In this document: positions 46,879 through 55,624 of the stretch, piece by piece
Position numbering within the stretch: position 1 is the first letter of the stretch
Layout of the letters: each line of letters starts with the position of its first letter
The notes under the pieces: model-generated
Told to the model about the DNA's origin: nothing
Database searches by the model: none
Seen by the model: only the letters and a program-made list of their open reading frames with translations
Assembly (NCBI RefSeq): GCF_017948405.1
Contig: NZ_CP072844.1
Span: forward strand, 1,178,001-1,242,000
Origin: Psychrosphaera aestuarii
GTDB lineage: Bacteria > Pseudomonadota > Gammaproteobacteria > Enterobacterales > Alteromonadaceae
Length of the DNA: 64,000 nucleotides
Direction of reading: 5' to 3'
Program-made: the position numbers and the translations under genes

Positions 46879-46909
46879 TTGTGCAATTTAAAGCATCTGG
46901 TACAATCAG
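46879..46909 (+). promoter_or_regulatory. Candidate fadR promoter with FadR autoregulatory half-match
   Basis: TTGTGC at 46879 and TACAAT at 46901 form a possible sigma-70 promoter with a 16-base spacer. CTGGTACAATCAG at 46897-46909 overlaps the -10 and agrees with the FadR consensus CTGGTCNGACCAG at about nine of twelve defined positions. Autoregulation is therefore possible but weakly supported. Confidence 0.4.
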
Positions 46910-46940
46910 TTTTTTACTAAAACCAGATACGAATATTTAC

Positions 46941-47654
46941 ATGAAAATAATAAAAGCGCAGAGCCCAGCGGGGTTTGCCGAAGAATATATTGTAGACTCT
47001 ATTTGGAATGATCGCTTCCCTCCAGGTTCAATTTTACCCGCGGAACGCGAGCTTTCTGAGCTTATTGGCGTTACTCGCACAACTCTTCGAGAAGTTCTTC
47101 AGCGATTAGCTCGTGATGGATGGTTAACGATACAACACGGTAAACCAACTCGGGTAAATAACTATTGGGATACATGTGGCGTCAATATTTTATCCACGCT
47201 TGCAAAACTAGATATCGACGGCGCGGTAGATTTAATTGATCAGCTGCTGTCAGCTCGAACTAACTTAAGCGCCATTTATATTCGTGGTGCAATTAAAAAT
47301 AATCCACAGCGAGTCATTGAATTAGCGCAAGAAGCTTTAGAGGTGTCTGATGATCCTCAACAGTTTGCTGACTTTGACTATCGTTTAAACCATGAATTAG
47401 CCCATGCTTCCGGTAACGCAATTTATGTATTAGTACTAAATGGCTTTAAAGGTTTTTGGGAAAAGATTGCTGGTCACTACTTTTCAAATGACGAAGCTAG
47501 ACAGTTAGCAAGAGACTATTACGCAGATTTAGAAAAGTTTGCGAGTGCTGAAAAGCACGATGAATCAATCTACATGATACGAAAGTACGGTATTGATTCG
47601 GGAAAAATTTGGACTCAAATGCGCGATGCGTTCCCAACCGATTTAATTGAATAA
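46941..47654 (+). CDS. fadR: Fatty acid metabolism regulator FadR
   Basis: 237 residues from ATG 46941, which matches the Escherichia coli start ([13 protein letters not shown] right after the Met); an earlier frame start at 46881 is not family-like. The N-terminal GntR winged helix has [20 protein letters not shown] near 33 and [20 protein letters not shown]. The C-terminal acyl-CoA-binding domain is at ~80-230. It represses fad genes and in some species activates fab genes. Its likely target fadIJ in this window has a near-consensus site. Confidence 0.95.
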   Translation: MKIIKAQSPAGFAEEYIVDSIWNDRFPPGSILPAERELSELIGVTRTTLREVLQRLARDGWLTIQHGKPTRVNNYWDTCGVNILSTLAKLDIDGAVDLIDQLLSARTNLSAIYIRGAIKNNPQRVIELAQEALEVSDDPQQFADFDYRLNHELAHASGNAIYVLVLNGFKGFWEKIAGHYFSNDEARQLARDYYADLEKFASAEKHDESIYMIRKYGIDSGKIWTQMRDAFPTDLIE

Positions 47655-47674
47655 ATTAAATATCAAATATAATG

Positions 47675-47699
47675 GCCCTGCAAACGCAGGGCTTTTTTT
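47675..47699 (+). terminator. Intrinsic terminator of fadR
   Basis: Stem GCCCTGC/GCAGGGC (7 bp, loop AAAC) followed by seven T's, about 20 bases after the fadR stop. Confidence 0.9.
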
Positions 47700-47805
47700 G
47701 CCTTGTTAAAACCTACCGTATAAACAATTAGTTATTGTTATTACTATTTATCCTCAAAACACGGCGATTGTTGCATAAAAATAATCCGTCACTTAAACTC
47801 AAGAA

Positions 47806-48093
47806 ATGCCTCAGTTAGAACTATTTCAAATTCCCAGCCCATGCATTGGACTCTGTCAAAACGGACCCAATGGTTATTGTTATGGTTGTTTTAGAAGTAG
47901 AGACGAACGTTTTGGCTGGACCAAACTGGGTGACGAGCATAAACGGCATGTCATTAAGCTATGTCAGATGAGAAAGCGTCGTTGGCTAGCCAAAAAACTT
48001 GAGCTTAAGCAAATTAATAACTTGGAAGAACAGGGTGTTGCTAGTCCTGAAAATGAGCCGACGTTAGATTTGTTTTCCGACCCTAAAAAATAA
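47806..48093 (+). CDS. DUF1289 domain protein
   Basis: 95 residues. Short DUF1289 motif SPCIGLCQNGPNGYCYGCFR at ~11-30 carries four cysteines in C-x3-C-x7-C-x2-C spacing, likely a metal or Fe-S site, then the conserved WTKLGDEHKRHVIKLCQMRK. A ~30-residue tail is not part of the domain. Soluble. Function unknown; the domain is common in proteobacteria. Confidence 0.85.
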   Translation: MPQLELFQIPSPCIGLCQNGPNGYCYGCFRSRDERFGWTKLGDEHKRHVIKLCQMRKRRWLAKKLELKQINNLEEQGVASPENEPTLDLFSDPKK

Positions 48094-48204
48094 TATTCAT
48101 TCGCGACATAAAATTTAATGTTGGGCGTTTCCAAATAAAATAAACTATTACTTAAGTTATTACGTAATTCAGCTAGTTAAGCTTATTTTGGAAAGGACAT
48201 CTCA

Positions 48205-50313
48205 GTGCACTCACGTTTCATTTTTTCATTTATCACCCTATCTATACTTTCTTCTTTTAATGCGACAGCATTACAAACTAAAGATATAAAGGCTTTAGAA
48301 GAGGAAACTCCCGAATCAGCAAAAAACAACAAGATTGAAAAAATTCGAGTTGTTGGCTCTAAAGATGCTGGATTAGAGCTCAGCTCAGATAAAATTTTAA
48401 AAGTACCTGGTGCTGGTAACGATCCTATTCGAGCAATAGAAAGCCTTCCTGGTATTGTTCTAGCGCGAGGGTTTGCCCCAGCAGTCAGAGGTAGTTCACC
48501 GGAAGACATGTACTATCAATCTGATGATGTGCCTGTGGGCAACGTCTTCCATATTGATAGTTTTAGCACATTTCATCCAAACTTAATCCGTAGCTTTGAA
48601 CTAAAAACAGGCGCTTGGGAACCAGAATTTAATGATGCGATTGGTGGTGTTATAGATACTCGCCTAAAAGATCCTGAGATTGTTGACCCAACCGCGATAT
48701 TCGATATTAGTTTTTTAAGAACAGGCCTATTGTTCGAGTCAAAAATTAACGAAAATTCGGCATTTTACTTCGCAATGCGACAGAGCCTTGTTCATTTATA
48801 TATAGAAAAAGTGCTTGATGACGAAGAGCAGTTTGAGTTTGATCAAGCGCCAATTAATAACGACTACCAATTCAAATACGTTAACTATATAGACGACAAT
48901 AACAAACTCACAGTGCAGGCAACAGGTTCAAACGATGAAGTCGCGTTATTGTTTGATGATGATGCCGATGAAGTACTACAGAACCCTGATTTAAAAGGGG
49001 GCATTGGTGTAGACCAGTACTACCACAATCAGAGTGTAATATGGACAAACTACAGTAGTTTTGGTGAAACAAAAACAATTGTTAACCGCCTAGAGCGCAG
49101 TGGCGACATTGTTATTGGTAGGTTATTAGATCTAGACGCCACAACAACTGACTACATGTTTAAGGTTAAGAATAACCAAGACGTAGCCGATGGTTTACTC
49201 CACAGTGGTATAGAAGTTAGAAGTCAAACTGTTGATTATTCGGTGACAGGTAAGCAACAGCCTTGTAATAATGAATTTGAGGTATGTCCGCCAAGTTATT
49301 ATGCCGATACTGAATTTGAAAGTAGTGAAATCGACATTAATTTTTACAATCTATACGCAGATTACGATTGGGATATTAACAGTGATTGGTCTTCTCGATT
49401 GGGCGTTGCTTATTCCTACAATGACTACACAGAAGAAACATTTATTGAGCCTAGATTGACGTTACGATATCAATTAAATGATGAGTACAGATTAAAGCTC
49501 GCTGCAGGCCAACACCATCAATGGTTTAGACAGTACAAATACTTGTCTGATACGTTTGGCGCCCCAGACTTAAAGTTAAGTCAGTCAAACCACTATGTGT
49601 TAGGTATCGAATACTTAGGTGAATCTGATTGGGCATGGCGACTTGAAACGTATTATAAAGATATGGACGAATTAGTGGTAAGTAACCCTGATTTACAGGT
49701 AACCAGTTTAGGTGGTGTGCCAAGTGGCAGTCAAGACAGCAACTACTTAAACGAAGGTGTCGGTGACGCTTATGGTGTAGAGTTATTGATAAATAAAGCG
49801 ATATCCAACGATTGGTATGGTTGGTTAAGCATCGCGTACAGTAAAACTGAACGTGTAAATCAAATAACCGGCGAAGAATTCAGTTATCAATATGATTTGC
49901 CTTGGATTATTAACTTGGTTAGTAATTATGAAATAAATGAGCGCTGGCAGATAGGTGGACGCTGGCGTATGCAAAGTGGAAGCCTATACACGCCGATCGT
50001 TGGTGCTGATCCGGTTTACCCGCAAAGCGATAATGGACAACCAGACACAAGCCAACCACCGATTTTTTATGATCCGGTTGAAGCCGCTTTTAACTCAGAC
50101 CGCCTAGAGTACTTCCATAGACTTGATATTCGTTTAGATTATGAGACCACATTGTGGGGTAAAGAAGCAAATATCTACTTTGAAGTACTAAATTTATATG
50201 GGCAAAAGAGTGTTCAAGGTTATGAATACAACGCTGATTATTCCGAGAGAGAAGAAGAGTACCAATTCCCAGAATCGCCAATACCTTCAATAGGTTTGCA
50301 AATCGTATTTTAA
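48205..50313 (+). CDS. TonB-dependent outer-membrane receptor
   Basis: 702 residues. A signal peptide (~1-22, ending NATA) is followed by a TonB-box-like IEKIRVVG near 47. The plug domain (~55-170) contains IESLPGIVLARGFAPAVRGS and the beta barrel ends with the terminal Phe (SIGLQIVF). The start is a GTG at 48205 with AAAGGA 8 bases upstream. The ligand is unknown; no siderophore or vitamin gene is adjacent. Monocistronic, followed by a terminator. Confidence 0.88.
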   Translation: MHSRFIFSFITLSILSSFNATALQTKDIKALEEETPESAKNNKIEKIRVVGSKDAGLELSSDKILKVPGAGNDPIRAIESLPGIVLARGFAPAVRGSSPEDMYYQSDDVPVGNVFHIDSFSTFHPNLIRSFELKTGAWEPEFNDAIGGVIDTRLKDPEIVDPTAIFDISFLRTGLLFESKINENSAFYFAMRQSLVHLYIEKVLDDEEQFEFDQAPINNDYQFKYVNYIDDNNKLTVQATGSNDEVALLFDDDADEVLQNPDLKGGIGVDQYYHNQSVIWTNYSSFGETKTIVNRLERSGDIVIGRLLDLDATTTDYMFKVKNNQDVADGLLHSGIEVRSQTVDYSVTGKQQPCNNEFEVCPPSYYADTEFESSEIDINFYNLYADYDWDINSDWSSRLGVAYSYNDYTEETFIEPRLTLRYQLNDEYRLKLAAGQHHQWFRQYKYLSDTFGAPDLKLSQSNHYVLGIEYLGESDWAWRLETYYKDMDELVVSNPDLQVTSLGGVPSGSQDSNYLNEGVGDAYGVELLINKAISNDWYGWLSIAYSKTERVNQITGEEFSYQYDLPWIINLVSNYEINERWQIGGRWRMQSGSLYTPIVGADPVYPQSDNGQPDTSQPPIFYDPVEAAFNSDRLEYFHRLDIRLDYETTLWGKEANIYFEVLNLYGQKSVQGYEYNADYSEREEEYQFPESPIPSIGLQIVF

Positions 50314-50351
50314 CGAAAACGATATTGTCACTCCAACTAACAATCAGTTAT

Positions 50352-50381
50352 AAAAAAAGCCACATACTAGTGGCTTTTTTT
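50352..50381. terminator. Bidirectional terminator
   Basis: Stem GCCAC/GTGGC (loop of 6) flanked by A7 and T7. It serves both the receptor gene on the plus strand and the convergent yceI gene. Confidence 0.85.
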
Positions 50382-50414
50382 ACTGACTAAGGAACACACC
50401 TCTACTACAGATGT

Positions 50415-50981
50415 TTATTGCTTAATCCCTTCAATATGAAGCTCTAGTTGAACATCGCCAACCCAAGCACTTTTGAAATCGTAGTCTGCAACGTTGATTG
50501 TTGTTGTACCAGAAAAGCCTGCACGGTATCCACCCCATGGATCTTTACCTTCACCAATTTTAACAGCGTCAATTACGATTGGTTTAGTCACGCCATGTAA
50601 CGTAAAGTCACCTTCAACTTTTAATTTATTGTCGCCCAAGTCAGTTATCTTAGTGCTTACAAACTTTGACTCTGGAAACTTATCAACAGATAGGAAATCA
50701 GCGCTACGAAGATGCTTGTCACGCTCAGCATGATTACTGTCTACACTCGAAGGGTCTATTTCAATAACAATTTTACTAGCTTCTGGATTGTTAGCATCAT
50801 AGCTAAAGCTACCGTCAAATTTATTAAAGCGACCTGTTAACCAGCTGTAACCTAGGTGGCTTGCTTTGAAGTTAATAAAAGCGTGAGCACCTTTAATATC
50901 AACTTTGTAATCAGCTGCTTGTGCAATATGACTTGCGCCTAATGCGACAATAGCGGCCAATGTGATCATTAACTTTTTCAT
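50415..50981 (-). CDS. yceI: YceI family periplasmic protein
   Basis: 188 residues with signal peptide (cleaved after AQAA near 22). The lipocalin-like YceI fold is indicated by VDIKGAHAFINFKASHLGYS, NHAERDKHLRSADFL and VEGDFTLHGVTKPI. These proteins bind isoprenoid-type lipids in the periplasm. It follows the cytochrome b561 gene by 77 bases, the familiar yceJ-yceI pair. Confidence 0.9.
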   Translation of the reverse strand: MKKLMITLAAIVALGASHIAQAADYKVDIKGAHAFINFKASHLGYSWLTGRFNKFDGSFSYDANNPEASKIVIEIDPSSVDSNHAERDKHLRSADFLSVDKFPESKFVSTKITDLGDNKLKVEGDFTLHGVTKPIVIDAVKIGEGKDPWGGYRAGFSGTTTINVADYDFKSAWVGDVQLELHIEGIKQ

Positions 50982-51058
50982 GTTGTGTCCTTTTGTTAGA
51001 TTTAGTTATTAATGTATAAATTTTTGTATAAAACGTTTATTTACTTAGAGCTGAATTG

Positions 51059-51643
51059 TCAGTCTTTAGGTAATTCTTTCTGAACTTTCATCATACGAAC
51101 CAAAGTCTTATCTTTATCAATAAAGTGATGTTTTAACGCAGCGATACTATGCACAACAACAAGCCCAATTAAAATGTATGCGGCCCACTCATGGATATCC
51201 CCAGCAATGTCTTCTTGGTTTGGCACGAACTCACCTAAGCTTGCTACTTCAAATAATCCAAACCATTCAATACCACGACCATCAGCAGTAGAAATTAAGT
51301 AACCGCTTATCATAATTGTTAGCAGTAAAGCATAAATTCCTATATGCGCTAAGTTTCCTAAAATGTTTTCTAGTTTATTACTAGATAACGGCTTAGGCGA
51401 AGTGTTTACCAGCTTCCAAATTATTCTGAATAAAGTTAGAGCAAGAAGGGTGAGGCCAAAGGATTTATGTAAATCAGGCGCCGTGCGGTACCACTCGCTG
51501 TAGTAATTGAGATCAACCATCCACAAGCCAACACCAAATAGCCCAAACACAAATAATGCCGTTACCCAATGAATTACAATGTTTACGATGCCAAAGCTAG
51601 TACTTGAGTTTTTTATCACTGAGTTCAACTCCTTCATTTCCAA
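51059..51643 (-). CDS. Cytochrome b561 family protein
   Basis: 194 residues with four membrane helices (~20-40, 58-76, 98-118, 155-173) and conserved histidines for haem b (NIVIHWVTALFVFGLFGVG and DLHKSFGLTLLALTLFR early; DIHEWAAYILIGLVVVHSIA late). It is an inner-membrane electron carrier, YceJ/CybB type. An ATG at 51637 is an alternative start. The pair with yceI suggests a shared, still unclear redox or lipid role. Confidence 0.88.
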   Translation of the reverse strand: MEMKELNSVIKNSSTSFGIVNIVIHWVTALFVFGLFGVGLWMVDLNYYSEWYRTAPDLHKSFGLTLLALTLFRIIWKLVNTSPKPLSSNKLENILGNLAHIGIYALLLTIMISGYLISTADGRGIEWFGLFEVASLGEFVPNQEDIAGDIHEWAAYILIGLVVVHSIAALKHHFIDKDKTLVRMMKVQKELPKD

Positions 51644-51725
51644 TCCGTTTAGTTTATATTCTTATTACTGAAAATAAATCTCTAAAATTAAGATAAACAG
51701 TTCTAAAAAATAGGACGGTTATTTG

Positions 51726-51902
51726 TTGAGCTATTTCTTTAGGGCGAACCAAAAGTATAGCTGTGACAGTGGGACGCGATTTAAATCAGCTGAGAGAGAA
51801 TTGTTTGATGTTATGTCGGAAGGTATCCCAAAAGGGCAACTTGATGACGTTGTAAATACTCTTCAAAAGCTTCATTTAAATTTACAAGGTAGTGTGCGGT
51901 AA
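51726..51902 (+). pseudogene. Possible remnant of a MarR-like regulator C-terminus
   Basis: 58-codon frame from a TTG, in the 454-base gap 51644-52097. Its residues are helical and look protein-like (SAERELFDVMSEGIPKG, then QLDDVVNTLQKLHLNLQ), recalling the last helices of MarR-type proteins. No DNA-binding part is found upstream. It overlaps an antisense frame at 51811-52050, so at most one of the two is likely real. Confidence 0.25.
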
Positions 51903-52050
51903 ATATGCACAAACCACCAATCATAAACACATCCCACTCAGGCGTACGAGCATTATAGAGGGACCTTAGCGCTTTAAGTATTAATAAAGAAGCAGGGCGA
52001 TTTAACAAAGGGAAAAAGTTAATTACAAAAATATTTATCCATTGTGACAC
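51811..52050 (-). CDS. Doubtful 79-residue ORF
   Basis: GTG-started frame without a visible ribosome site, divergent from the ECF sigma gene at 52098. It contains a hydrophobic middle (WDVFMIGGLCIFTAHYLV) but no known domain. It shares its 3' part with an equally plausible antisense frame. Kept only because the region would otherwise be empty. Confidence 0.25.
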   Translation of the reverse strand: MSQWINIFVINFFPLLNRPASLLILKALRSLYNARTPEWDVFMIGGLCIFTAHYLVNLNEAFEEYLQRHQVALLGYLPT

Positions 52051-52097
52051 AATCGTGTTTTATCACCGACTAATTAAATATCTAACCAATTGGAAAT

Positions 52098-52586
52098 ATG
52101 CAGATACAGATGCGTAAAGAATTCGAACAAATGATTATCAATAATCAAGGACGCATACGTTATATCGCGTCTCGATATAGTCATGACGGTGAGTTTGACG
52201 ACATGTATCAAGAAATATTGCTGCAGCTTTGGAGAAGTTTCGCGTCGTTTAACGGCGAGTCGAAACAAGAAACTTGGGTCTATAAAGTGGCACTGAATAC
52301 GGCCTGTACATTTGTACGGGCAGCAGTGAAGCAAAAAGAGATTAAACAGTCTCCTTTGCATCAATCAGCGCAAGACATTCAGCCCGAGCATGAAAACTGC
52401 GAAGCTGACATTCTAAACAGCTTTATGGACGGTCTAAGTGACATAGATGCGAGCTTGCTGATGATGTACTTAGATGGACTATCTTCGGATGACAGCGCCA
52501 CTGTGCTTGGTATTACTTCTAATGCTGTTCGATCGCGCATTAAGCGCATTAAAATTGAATTTGAAACCAATTACATAGGAGATTGA
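52098..52586 (+). CDS. ECF-type RNA polymerase sigma factor
   Basis: 162 residues. Region 2 is at ~10-75 (FDDMYQEILLQLWRSFASF) and region 4 at ~105-155, with helix-turn-helix LSSDDSATVLGITSNAVRSR. GGAAAT lies just before ATG 52098. It is followed after one base by a small membrane protein, the usual place of an anti-sigma factor. It starts the accessory block that ends near nth. Confidence 0.9.
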   Translation: MQIQMRKEFEQMIINNQGRIRYIASRYSHDGEFDDMYQEILLQLWRSFASFNGESKQETWVYKVALNTACTFVRAAVKQKEIKQSPLHQSAQDIQPEHENCEADILNSFMDGLSDIDASLLMMYLDGLSSDDSATVLGITSNAVRSRIKRIKIEFETNYIGD

Positions 52587-52587
52587 T

Positions 52588-53184
52588 GTGAAGCTAGATG
52601 ATTTAAAGCAAGATTGGCAACAAGCCATTGAAACTGAATCAACTCCTGATAATTTAACTGAGGTGATAGACATGATTGAGCAACAAACCACTAAGATTGA
52701 TAAAGAGATTAAACGTCGCGACTTTCTCGAAATTGGAATAGCAGTACTTCTTATCCCAGTTTGGATATGGGGTTTATTAAATTCGGCAAGCACGATGCAA
52801 AGCATTGGTTTAGTCGTAGCGATTGTTGCTTGTATGTATATACCATATCGACTGATATCTGCGAAAAAAGTAGACCCCAAGAAAAGCGGTAGCGTTAAGG
52901 ACTTCTTAGTCCAAGAAAAACAAAAGATTCAGCAACAAAAACAGATGTTGGAGTCGGTTGTATGGTGGTACATAGCTCCGCTGACGGTTGCCATTTTACT
53001 CATCACGTTAGGGGCAAAGGTGAACGAACAAGGTATTCCTCAAATATCGTCGGGCATGTATTGGTATTACGCTTGTGTTGGTTTGCTGGTTGTGGGTGTG
53101 TACTTCTTAAATAAACGCGCTGCCAAAAACAAGTTTGCCCCATTGCTAAAGAACATTGAGCAACGTTTGGCAGAAATGAGCTAA
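52588..53184 (+). CDS. Membrane protein, probable anti-sigma factor
   Basis: 198 residues. The N-terminal ~45 residues are cytoplasmic and acidic (DDLKQDWQQAIETES). Membrane helices are at ~47-64, ~68-85, ~125-145 and ~155-172 (some of these in pairs). The start is GTG 52588 with GGAGAT upstream, one base after the sigma stop. The role is inferred only from position after the ECF sigma gene; there is no zinc-finger anti-sigma motif. Confidence 0.7.
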   Translation: MKLDDLKQDWQQAIETESTPDNLTEVIDMIEQQTTKIDKEIKRRDFLEIGIAVLLIPVWIWGLLNSASTMQSIGLVVAIVACMYIPYRLISAKKVDPKKSGSVKDFLVQEKQKIQQQKQMLESVVWWYIAPLTVAILLITLGAKVNEQGIPQISSGMYWYYACVGLLVVGVYFLNKRAAKNKFAPLLKNIEQRLAEMS

Positions 53185-53308
53185 CGAACCAAACACAGAC
53201 TTTTTGTTTCTAATCTCTCTTATTCACATCCCTTTAAGGGCGCTTTGAGCTAACTTTGAGAAGTCGCTTGCGGCAAATGCGGACAAAGTTTACTAAGGAA
53301 TTTCGACT

Positions 53309-54733
53309 ATGATCAACCAGAAAACAAATAACAAAAAAACAAACAGCAAACATCAACGTAATAAGAAAGCCTCTTCTTCTGCGATTGTGGTCGTCTTGAT
53401 CACATTAATGATTGCGATAGCCTCTGGTAACTCACAGGCAACTGCAGAAAATGCCGAGCTAGAAAGGGTGCTTAAACACAAAGTAGAAACTGAAAAACTG
53501 AGTGCTGGGATCGCCGTTGCCATTATCGAAAATGGTCAAGTGAGCTTTATTAACGTTGGTGTTGCAAACAAGGAAACGGCTCAAGAAATCGACCAGAACA
53601 CCTTGTTTGAAATTGGCTCAGTTAGCAAAGTAATGACATCTACCGCACTTGCGACCTTTGTTGACGAAGGAAAGTTGAAACTGTCCGAACCCGTTCAAAA
53701 CTACTTGCCTAAGCCAGTCAAATTGCCAATGAAAAATAACAAAGCCATCACTTTTGAGTCTTTGGCAAATCACCGTTCGGGTTTACCTAGACTTCCAAGC
53801 AATATGCCGTTTGGCGACCCATTAAACCCTTACGCCGATTACACGACAGAAATGATGTACGAGTTTCTTAATCAATACACCTTGCCCCGTGAGGTAGGTG
53901 AGTCACCAGAATACTCAAACCTGGCCGTTGGTTTATTAGGACACACGCTTGCTGAAATTGATGATATGAATTACGAACAAATGTTGATGAAACGCGTTCT
54001 AAAACCCCTAAAGATGAACGATACCTTTGTTGACGTGCCGAAGTCTGCGCTGACAAGAAGAAGCAAAGGCCACAATGGAAATCTTGAGTCAACCGACTAT
54101 TGGCAACTACCAGCAATGGCTGGCGCAGGTGCTGTTGTTTCAGATTCTTCTGATATGGCACTTTATTTAAAAGCCAATATGCAAAAAAACAAGTTAGCGT
54201 CGGCAATCAAATTGACCCACCAGCCTACGGCCGAATTTGGTAACTCTAGTACTAAAGTGGGGCTAGGGTGGATCATCCAAGGTACAGCAGACGGTGATGT
54301 TTATATGCACAATGGTCAAACTGGCGGATTTGCTTCGTTTATTGGCTTTAATCCTACGTTGCAGAGGGGCATCGTCATTTTATCGAACACCTCTATATTG
54401 ATGGATGAGATAGGGTACAGTTATTTGACGAATTCTTTGGCATCTTTAAAACTAACGACGCCTGTGAAAGTGGCTGAAGAAGAGTTAGCGAAATTGATTG
54501 GGAGCTATGAACTCGTACCTGGTTTTATATTGTCGATAACTCACGATAAGGATAAGTTATTTGTCCAAGGTACAGGACAACCAAGGTTGCCTCTAACCGC
54601 TAACTCAATCAACGAGTTTGTTAATAACGCAGTAAAAGCGAGAATAGAATTTGAGCTTGATGTAGATGGCATAGCAACGTCACTTACTCTGTATCAAGGT
54701 GGTCAAACACTGCCTGGCAAGAAGCTGAAATAG
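53309..54733 (+). CDS. Serine hydrolase of the class C beta-lactamase/PBP family
   Basis: 474 residues. A basic N-terminus and signal segment (~27-45, SAIVVVLITLMIAIASG) indicate export. The active-site SxxK is GSVSKVMTST near residue 110, the YxN motif is YSNLAVGLLG near 210 and the HxG motif HNGQTGG near 340. A C-terminal ~90-residue extension follows (~385-474). It could be a D-alanyl-D-alanine peptidase, esterase or beta-lactamase-like enzyme; true antibiotic activity cannot be inferred. TAAGGA precedes the ATG. It may belong to the same regulon as the upstream sigma factor. Confidence 0.87.
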   Translation: MINQKTNNKKTNSKHQRNKKASSSAIVVVLITLMIAIASGNSQATAENAELERVLKHKVETEKLSAGIAVAIIENGQVSFINVGVANKETAQEIDQNTLFEIGSVSKVMTSTALATFVDEGKLKLSEPVQNYLPKPVKLPMKNNKAITFESLANHRSGLPRLPSNMPFGDPLNPYADYTTEMMYEFLNQYTLPREVGESPEYSNLAVGLLGHTLAEIDDMNYEQMLMKRVLKPLKMNDTFVDVPKSALTRRSKGHNGNLESTDYWQLPAMAGAGAVVSDSSDMALYLKANMQKNKLASAIKLTHQPTAEFGNSSTKVGLGWIIQGTADGDVYMHNGQTGGFASFIGFNPTLQRGIVILSNTSILMDEIGYSYLTNSLASLKLTTPVKVAEEELAKLIGSYELVPGFILSITHDKDKLFVQGTGQPRLPLTANSINEFVNNAVKARIEFELDVDGIATSLTLYQGGQTLPGKKLK

Positions 54734-54768
54734 AGACATTTATTTGCTTCTCAGAACTCTTCATTTTG

Positions 54769-54795
54769 CGCCTTTTTATAAGGCGTTTCTTTCTT
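54769..54795 (+). terminator. Intrinsic terminator of the serine hydrolase gene
   Basis: Stem CGCCTT/AAGGCG followed by TTTCTTTCTT, 35 bases after the stop. It directly abuts the broken nth copy. Confidence 0.75.
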
Positions 54796-55046
54796 ATTCC
54801 GTTTTATCATTGAACCCACACAAATCTTCAATCATACAAGCACCACACTTAGGCTTACGCAGCGTGCAAACATAGCGGCCATGAATAATTAAGCAGTGGT
54901 GCACATCGAGTTTAAATTCTTTGGGCACGACTTTTTTGTATAGGGACAAACTTATACTGAGAGGCCATGGCAGGCAAATGAGCAGTGCAGTAGCTTTTGT
55001 TCTACAGCAACCACATCTTTACTCTTAAAAACTCTAAATCAACACA
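54794..55046 (-). pseudogene. Broken nth (endonuclease III) copy, 3' portion
   Basis: On the minus strand this encodes an Nth C-terminus: HHCLIIHGRYVCTLRKPKC then GACMIEDLCGFNDKTE and stop, with all four Fe-S cysteines. Upstream parts VVPKEFKLDV, VEQKLL and VDLEFLRV match other Nth positions but are separated by frameshift, a deletion and a 50-base insert. Compared with the intact nth at 60672-61331 it is clearly diverged and more like the Escherichia coli type (VVPAEFKVDCHHW), so probably from another lineage. Confidence 0.85.
54938..54987. other. 50-base insertion inside the broken nth copy
   Basis: This segment separates codons for VEQKLL from those for KKVVPKEF and has no counterpart in nth. 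It contains the palindrome GCCATGGC and no coding sense. It may be a small mobile repeat or a deletion scar; no second copy was noticed in the window. Confidence 0.55.
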
Positions 55047-55141
55047 AAAGTAACTAAGACAGGTTGCGATCTCCTGTAACAAGACAACCTGACAAAATGT
55101 AAGGCTGTCTTGACACTGCTAATAAGTAGATGTAAGGTAAA

Positions 55142-55190
55142 CATGACATAATGTAGTCTGGTCATGAAATTTGAAAATCAAGTTGATTTT
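55142..55190. promoter_or_regulatory. Two palindromes upstream of the membrane-protein/regulator pair
   Basis: CATGAC-N13-GTCATG at 55142-55166, and the perfect 17-base palindrome AAAATCAAGTTGATTTT at 55174-55190, lie 27-75 bases before the ATG at 55217. They are plausible operators for the Cro-like regulator encoded in the same two-gene unit; this is inference. TTGACA near 55111 may be a -35 box. Confidence 0.5.
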
Positions 55191-55216
55191 AATTTAAAGT
55201 TAAACGGGGAATTAAT

Positions 55217-55624
55217 ATGAGTAATGTATTAGAGAAAAATGAAAAGAAATTCATAGTGAAATTTCTTTTGTATATAGCAATGTTTTTAGGTGTTCTTGGG
55301 GTATCTGTGGTGATAAATGAAATCAATGATTTTTCTACATATAGCAAAGGATTTCTCGCTATGTCACCCGTGGTTCCTATCATTTTTTTATTACGTTTAG
55401 TGGTGAATCAATATCGGTTGTTTGACGAATATATTCAAAGGGTAATGGGAGAGAGTTTGCTTTGGGCTGTGGGAGTAGTTGGTTGTATAGCTATGGCTTA
55501 CGGTTTACTCGCTGAAATGGTTGATGTACCAAGCGTTAATCCAGCGTTTATGTTGCCTGTCATTGCGGTGTTCTTTGGCATAGCACAATTCATCCAGTTG
55601 AAAGGTGATGCCTATGAAGAATAG
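55217..55624 (+). CDS. Small multi-pass membrane protein next to a Cro-like regulator
   Basis: 135 residues with about four hydrophobic helices (~13-33, 45-60, 78-98, 110-128). GGGGA lies 7 bases before ATG 55217. It overlaps the following regulator gene by 11 bases. Pairs of a short membrane protein and a YozG-like HTH protein are common in bacteria; the membrane protein's function is unknown. Confidence 0.75.
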   Translation: MSNVLEKNEKKFIVKFLLYIAMFLGVLGVSVVINEINDFSTYSKGFLAMSPVVPIIFLLRLVVNQYRLFDEYIQRVMGESLLWAVGVVGCIAMAYGLLAEMVDVPSVNPAFMLPVIAVFFGIAQFIQLKGDAYEE

